This document shows positions 60,386-64,000 of a DNA stretch of 64,000 nucleotides, one piece after another. Every line of letters begins with the position of its first letter. Position 1 is the stretch's first letter. Made by a program: the position numbers and the translations under genes. Origin of the DNA: Strongyloides papillosus (Eukaryota; Nematoda; Chromadorea; Rhabditida; Strongyloididae). Location of the stretch: positions 1,736,001-1,800,000 of the forward strand of contig SRSI01000048.1 of assembly GCA_005656395.1 (NCBI GenBank), given 5' to 3'. Below the pieces are notes generated by a model. It was not told the origin of the DNA and made no database searches. It worked only from the letters and a program-made list of their open reading frames with translations.

Positions 60386-63300
60386 ATTTATATTATTTCT
60401 CGGGAATATGTGTAATTACCAAATAAAAAATATCTATAAAGTAAATTATATTATTAACAACAAAAAATAATATTCCAAATATTTTAGAAACATAGCAAAA
60501 AGTAAATAGTGTTAAGATTTCATATTAAAAATAACATCAAAGTTATACAGTAAAAAAATAACACCATTGAAATGGTACCCTCATAAAAGAAGAATATATC
60601 AGTTAACCTTATGAGAATTGTTGATAATGATTGACACCACATTAGTATAGACATTGTTAATTATTTGTGCTTGTCTATATTATATATGCATATTATGTAT
60701 ATTATTGAAAATACGAAGTTAAAGTTTGGTCTCTAAAATTCGAAACAAGGAATTGTTAAAATTATAAAAATATCATTTATTCTGTTATGATTGCTAACAT
60801 TTTAGAGTAAATATCAAATTGTTATACACATATAATTTGTATATATTAAAATTTAAATAAATATACCTAATTAAAAAAATGGTTGTGAAACGTCAAATGA
60901 TAGATAAAAATCTCATATAACACAAAATGAAGCATTTAGTGATAGTAAAAAAACTTTAATTTATTTGAAACAGCAATATAACTAGATTTATAATAGTTCT
61001 AAAAAATAAACCGATAATTTATTTCTTAACATTCAGTAATATTCAAAACAACAAGAATATAAAAATAGCAAGATGTTCATTGATTTAGTTAAATTGTATA
61101 AAGTATTTTAGAAATGATTTGATTTATCATCTAAAAAATATGTTAAATAAATGTTTATAAATGAAAAAAGGTGAATATGTAAAATTGATGGTAAATAATT
61201 ACATTTAACAAGTTTCATAGGATCAACAGACGAGAAAAAAATATTACTAATAGTACTTTGATGAAAAATGTTTAAATAATGTATAAAAATTAAAGTAAAT
61301 GATGACAATGACGAAGAATTATTCTTTTCACTTATTATTCAAAAAAGTATGTTTAAAAAAGTGTAATTGATAGAATGTTATCAAATGTGAACATAAAAAT
61401 TTGTGGAAATAGAAATAACTTTTATTTTAAATAACAACCTATTTTAATACTATAACTTGTGATAGAAATTTAAATAATGGTTTTATTGAATGAATGTGTT
61501 TATGTAAAATTTTTAGGCGTACTTCAGGCAATTGTTAAAATTTCTACAATATAAGTTACCAGATTAATGTTTAGTTTTCTGCAAAAGTTATGTTAATTAA
61601 ACAATATTAATTAACATGAACTGTATTTAAATATTTGATTATGAAATTTCTAAAGTAAATGAAGACTTTATTTGATTGAAGAATTTTCTTCAATGACATT
61701 TCATAATTCCAAAAGTGTTCTTGAAGAATATTTTTTTTTCAATAATAGGCATGGGATTTCAAAATACTTTAATTTTTTTGATAGTAATTTTAATGTAAGG
61801 ATTATAAAAAATAATTTATGGTTTCTGATTCGATTTTTTTAAATTACACATGCATAACTTTTAATATATATGATGCTAATAGAATATCAATATAGAGATA
61901 TCGAATCAATCATAAGAAACACTGCTTTATCAAGAAACTTCATAACTTTCCAATACTTTAAAATTTACCACTTACATATGCATACTTGAACATCAAAAAT
62001 AATAAAGTATATAAATTATAAAATCAAGATTCAAAAAAGTCAATAATTTAAGCTACAAACTTTTATAAAGGAAAGTTATAAAATACCAAAGACAACCGTG
62101 GTATTTCTTATGGTTCATACCGTAAAAAATATTCTAAAATGGAGTAAGGAAAAAATGATTTTTCTTTGTAAGTGTCTTGGTGATATTTTGGAATAGAAGG
62201 AAGTTGCAATAGAAGACGTTCTCTTTTTTGTTTTGAAACGTATATATGATAATGAAATTTGGTTTTTTTTTTTGTTAGATAACTAGAATGTTTTTTTCAT
62301 GTTGTCTTTTTATGTTTTATATTTTTTAACTGTTATTATATTTTTATGTTGTTATTATACGTTTCCCCATTTAAATTAATAGTCATTTTTTGTAATTTCT
62401 TATTGTAATTTTTATTTTATATTTTGTGTTTAGTACAGGAACGTATACTCTAGTTTAAATAAATTTTTACGAAGTCTCTGACAAGGAAAAATCACTTTTT
62501 CCCTAGTATGGCCTCATTCTTTAAATCACTTACTTAACAGAAAGAGTTTCAAGTAAATGTATGATTTCTAGATACTATATATATGGAGTTTTCTTTTCTA
62601 AGTTTAGCTAGAATATTTAATCAAATTTGTTAACCTATCTTTTCATAGAAACCCTTATTATTTCCTTTATTTTTACTTTTAATAAACTGGTTTTTTATGT
62701 AATTTTAACATTTAAAATTCTTTAAAAATTAAACTAAGTTCCATAAACACATATACTTTTTTTAAACATAGTTGTAATATTAGCATACTTTTGTGTAAAA
62801 AAGAATAAGAGAACTTGAGTACGAGTCAATTTATGAGTATTATTTTAATAACAATGAAAAATTAAAATATAAAATTTATTATACATAAAAATATTTACTA
62901 ATACTGTATAAATATTTTATATAAACTTCTCAATAACTAATCTTTGAATATGAGATGATTTATAATAATACTGTATAAAAAAATGAATTTACTCGAACTT
63001 GACACTTAAAAAATTACCATATATTTCAGTTGAACTTTTAAATAAATGTTTAACAATCTTCTTTTTAATCAATATTTTTATAAAAGTGTTGTTACTTATC
63101 ACATAAAAATTTTCCTTCTTACCATAGTAATTGATAGTTTTAAAAAATTTACCTATCAATGACTATGAGTTAAATTTTATAGAATTTGTACTGGTGCGTT
63201 TCTAGATCAGGTTGAGATTCAGAAAAATATAAATTTATTTTTTTATTAAACCAAACACAAATTAACACAGTACAATAAAATTAATCCTTATAAAAAATTG

Positions 63301-64000
63301 ACTATTTAAAATTGGGCCCACTAAAACTTAATGAGAGAGATTACTAAATAAGATAACCTACATCATTCACCAAATTTAAACTTGTAGCTCTGTGAATTTA
63401 TCAGCACACAAGTATTAACTTAAACCCCCAAAATAGGCAAATACGTTAAATTGTAAAATACCTCATGCAATTAATTATAAATGTAAAATGAAATGATTTC
63501 AAAATTTCTGAGCTTATATACCAAATCTTTTAATTGGTAAAATATAATCTATTGTCTAAGCTACCTAATTTCGCGCGAACGATTGAAGATAAAAACTAAA
63601 AGAATTTACAAAAATACAATTGAGATAATTTTCCAAAATTATCTTACTTATGAAACAAATTGCTTTATCATGCTTAAATATGTTTTTCTCATTACCTCAT
63701 CAACTTCTAATTTGATATCAATGATAAATCATATATTTTTGTAATGCAGCTAGAATAATTTTTGTTATTTGGGACTGAATTTTAAACGAATGTCAATATT
63801 TCTGATCGGTAGTTGATGGTACAATCATTCTGAAGTTATCATCAAAAGGAGTCTGAGAGTACTCAAAAAAGTACATAGATCACAGGGTTCTATACATCTC
63901 AAAAATAACTTCTGTGTTAAAAAAACTCATTTAAAAGAAATTACAATACCATGGTAACATTCGAATTGTGATAACTTTATATTTTCAAAAGGGACAACGT
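60386..64000. other. 3.6-kb AT-rich region to the window edge, no gene seen
   Basis: No coding frame, RNA gene or clear repeat could be supported on either strand. The part next to 60386 should hold the promoter of the chromodomain gene. Exons of a gene beyond the right edge cannot be excluded. Confidence 0.5.

Overview
The window is eukaryotic and almost certainly nematode, most likely from the Strongyloides clade. The evidence is extreme AT richness outside exons, very short introns (mostly 44-90 bases, donors GTATGT or GTAAGT, acceptors T-run-AG), T-run-AG sites only a few bases upstream of several start codons (as expected for spliced-leader trans-splicing), and the gene content: an innexin, a nematode-type seven-transmembrane chemoreceptor, a MATH-BTB gene and an R7BP-like protein. 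Most calls rest on my reading conserved proteins and splicing them by eye; summed exon lengths keep frame except where breaks are stated.

Layout. 0-8.2 kb: first exon of CAD (pyrimidine synthesis), a small repeat protein, then cdk-1, ubl-5 and vps-4 tandem on the minus strand. 8.2-12.1 kb: no gene seen. 12.1-13.3 kb: an orphan rhodopsin-type GPCR. 13.3-20.8 kb: 7.5 kb without a supportable gene, partly strongly pyrimidine-biased, leading into a complete Gs-alpha gene (20.8-23.8 kb). 26.9-28.9 kb: an hnRNP K-type three-KH protein. 30.4-31.6 kb: an R7BP/RSBP-1-like protein. 32.1 kb: an isolated, GC-richer, foldable segment that may be a small structured RNA. 35.6-39.6 kb: glutaredoxin, V-ATPase subunit B and mitochondrial ribosomal protein L38, each broken by one base, which looks like a local assembly problem. 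41.9-42.8 kb: SH3BGR-like thioredoxin-fold protein with a long Glu tail. 43-44 kb: chemoreceptor. 45.1-45.5 kb: a tiny secreted Ala/Val/Pro protein. 46.6-49.6 kb: mitochondrial Trp-tRNA synthetase and DNA polymerase eta, divergent. 49.7-52.4 kb: innexin. 53.0-53.4 kb: a small gene broken by a 20-base imperfect duplication. 54.9-56.1 kb: MATH-BTB pseudogene with two in-frame TGA codons. 57.1-58.7 kb: a 540-residue protein of unknown function. 59.0-60.4 kb: a multi-chromodomain protein. 60.4-64.0 kb: no gene seen.

How they fit together. This is mostly a housekeeping and signalling neighbourhood, not one pathway. Two genes touch heterotrimeric G-protein signalling (Gs-alpha and the R7BP-like RGS partner), with two 7TM receptors nearby in the window. 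The DNA upstream of cdk-1 carries an E2F-like site, suggesting that it has its own cell-cycle promoter even though it sits third in a same-strand run. I did not find a clearly new multi-gene system. The most notable items are the possible structured RNA at 32.1 kb, the clustered frame breaks, the decaying MATH-BTB gene, the multi-chromodomain protein and the two small repeat/secreted proteins.
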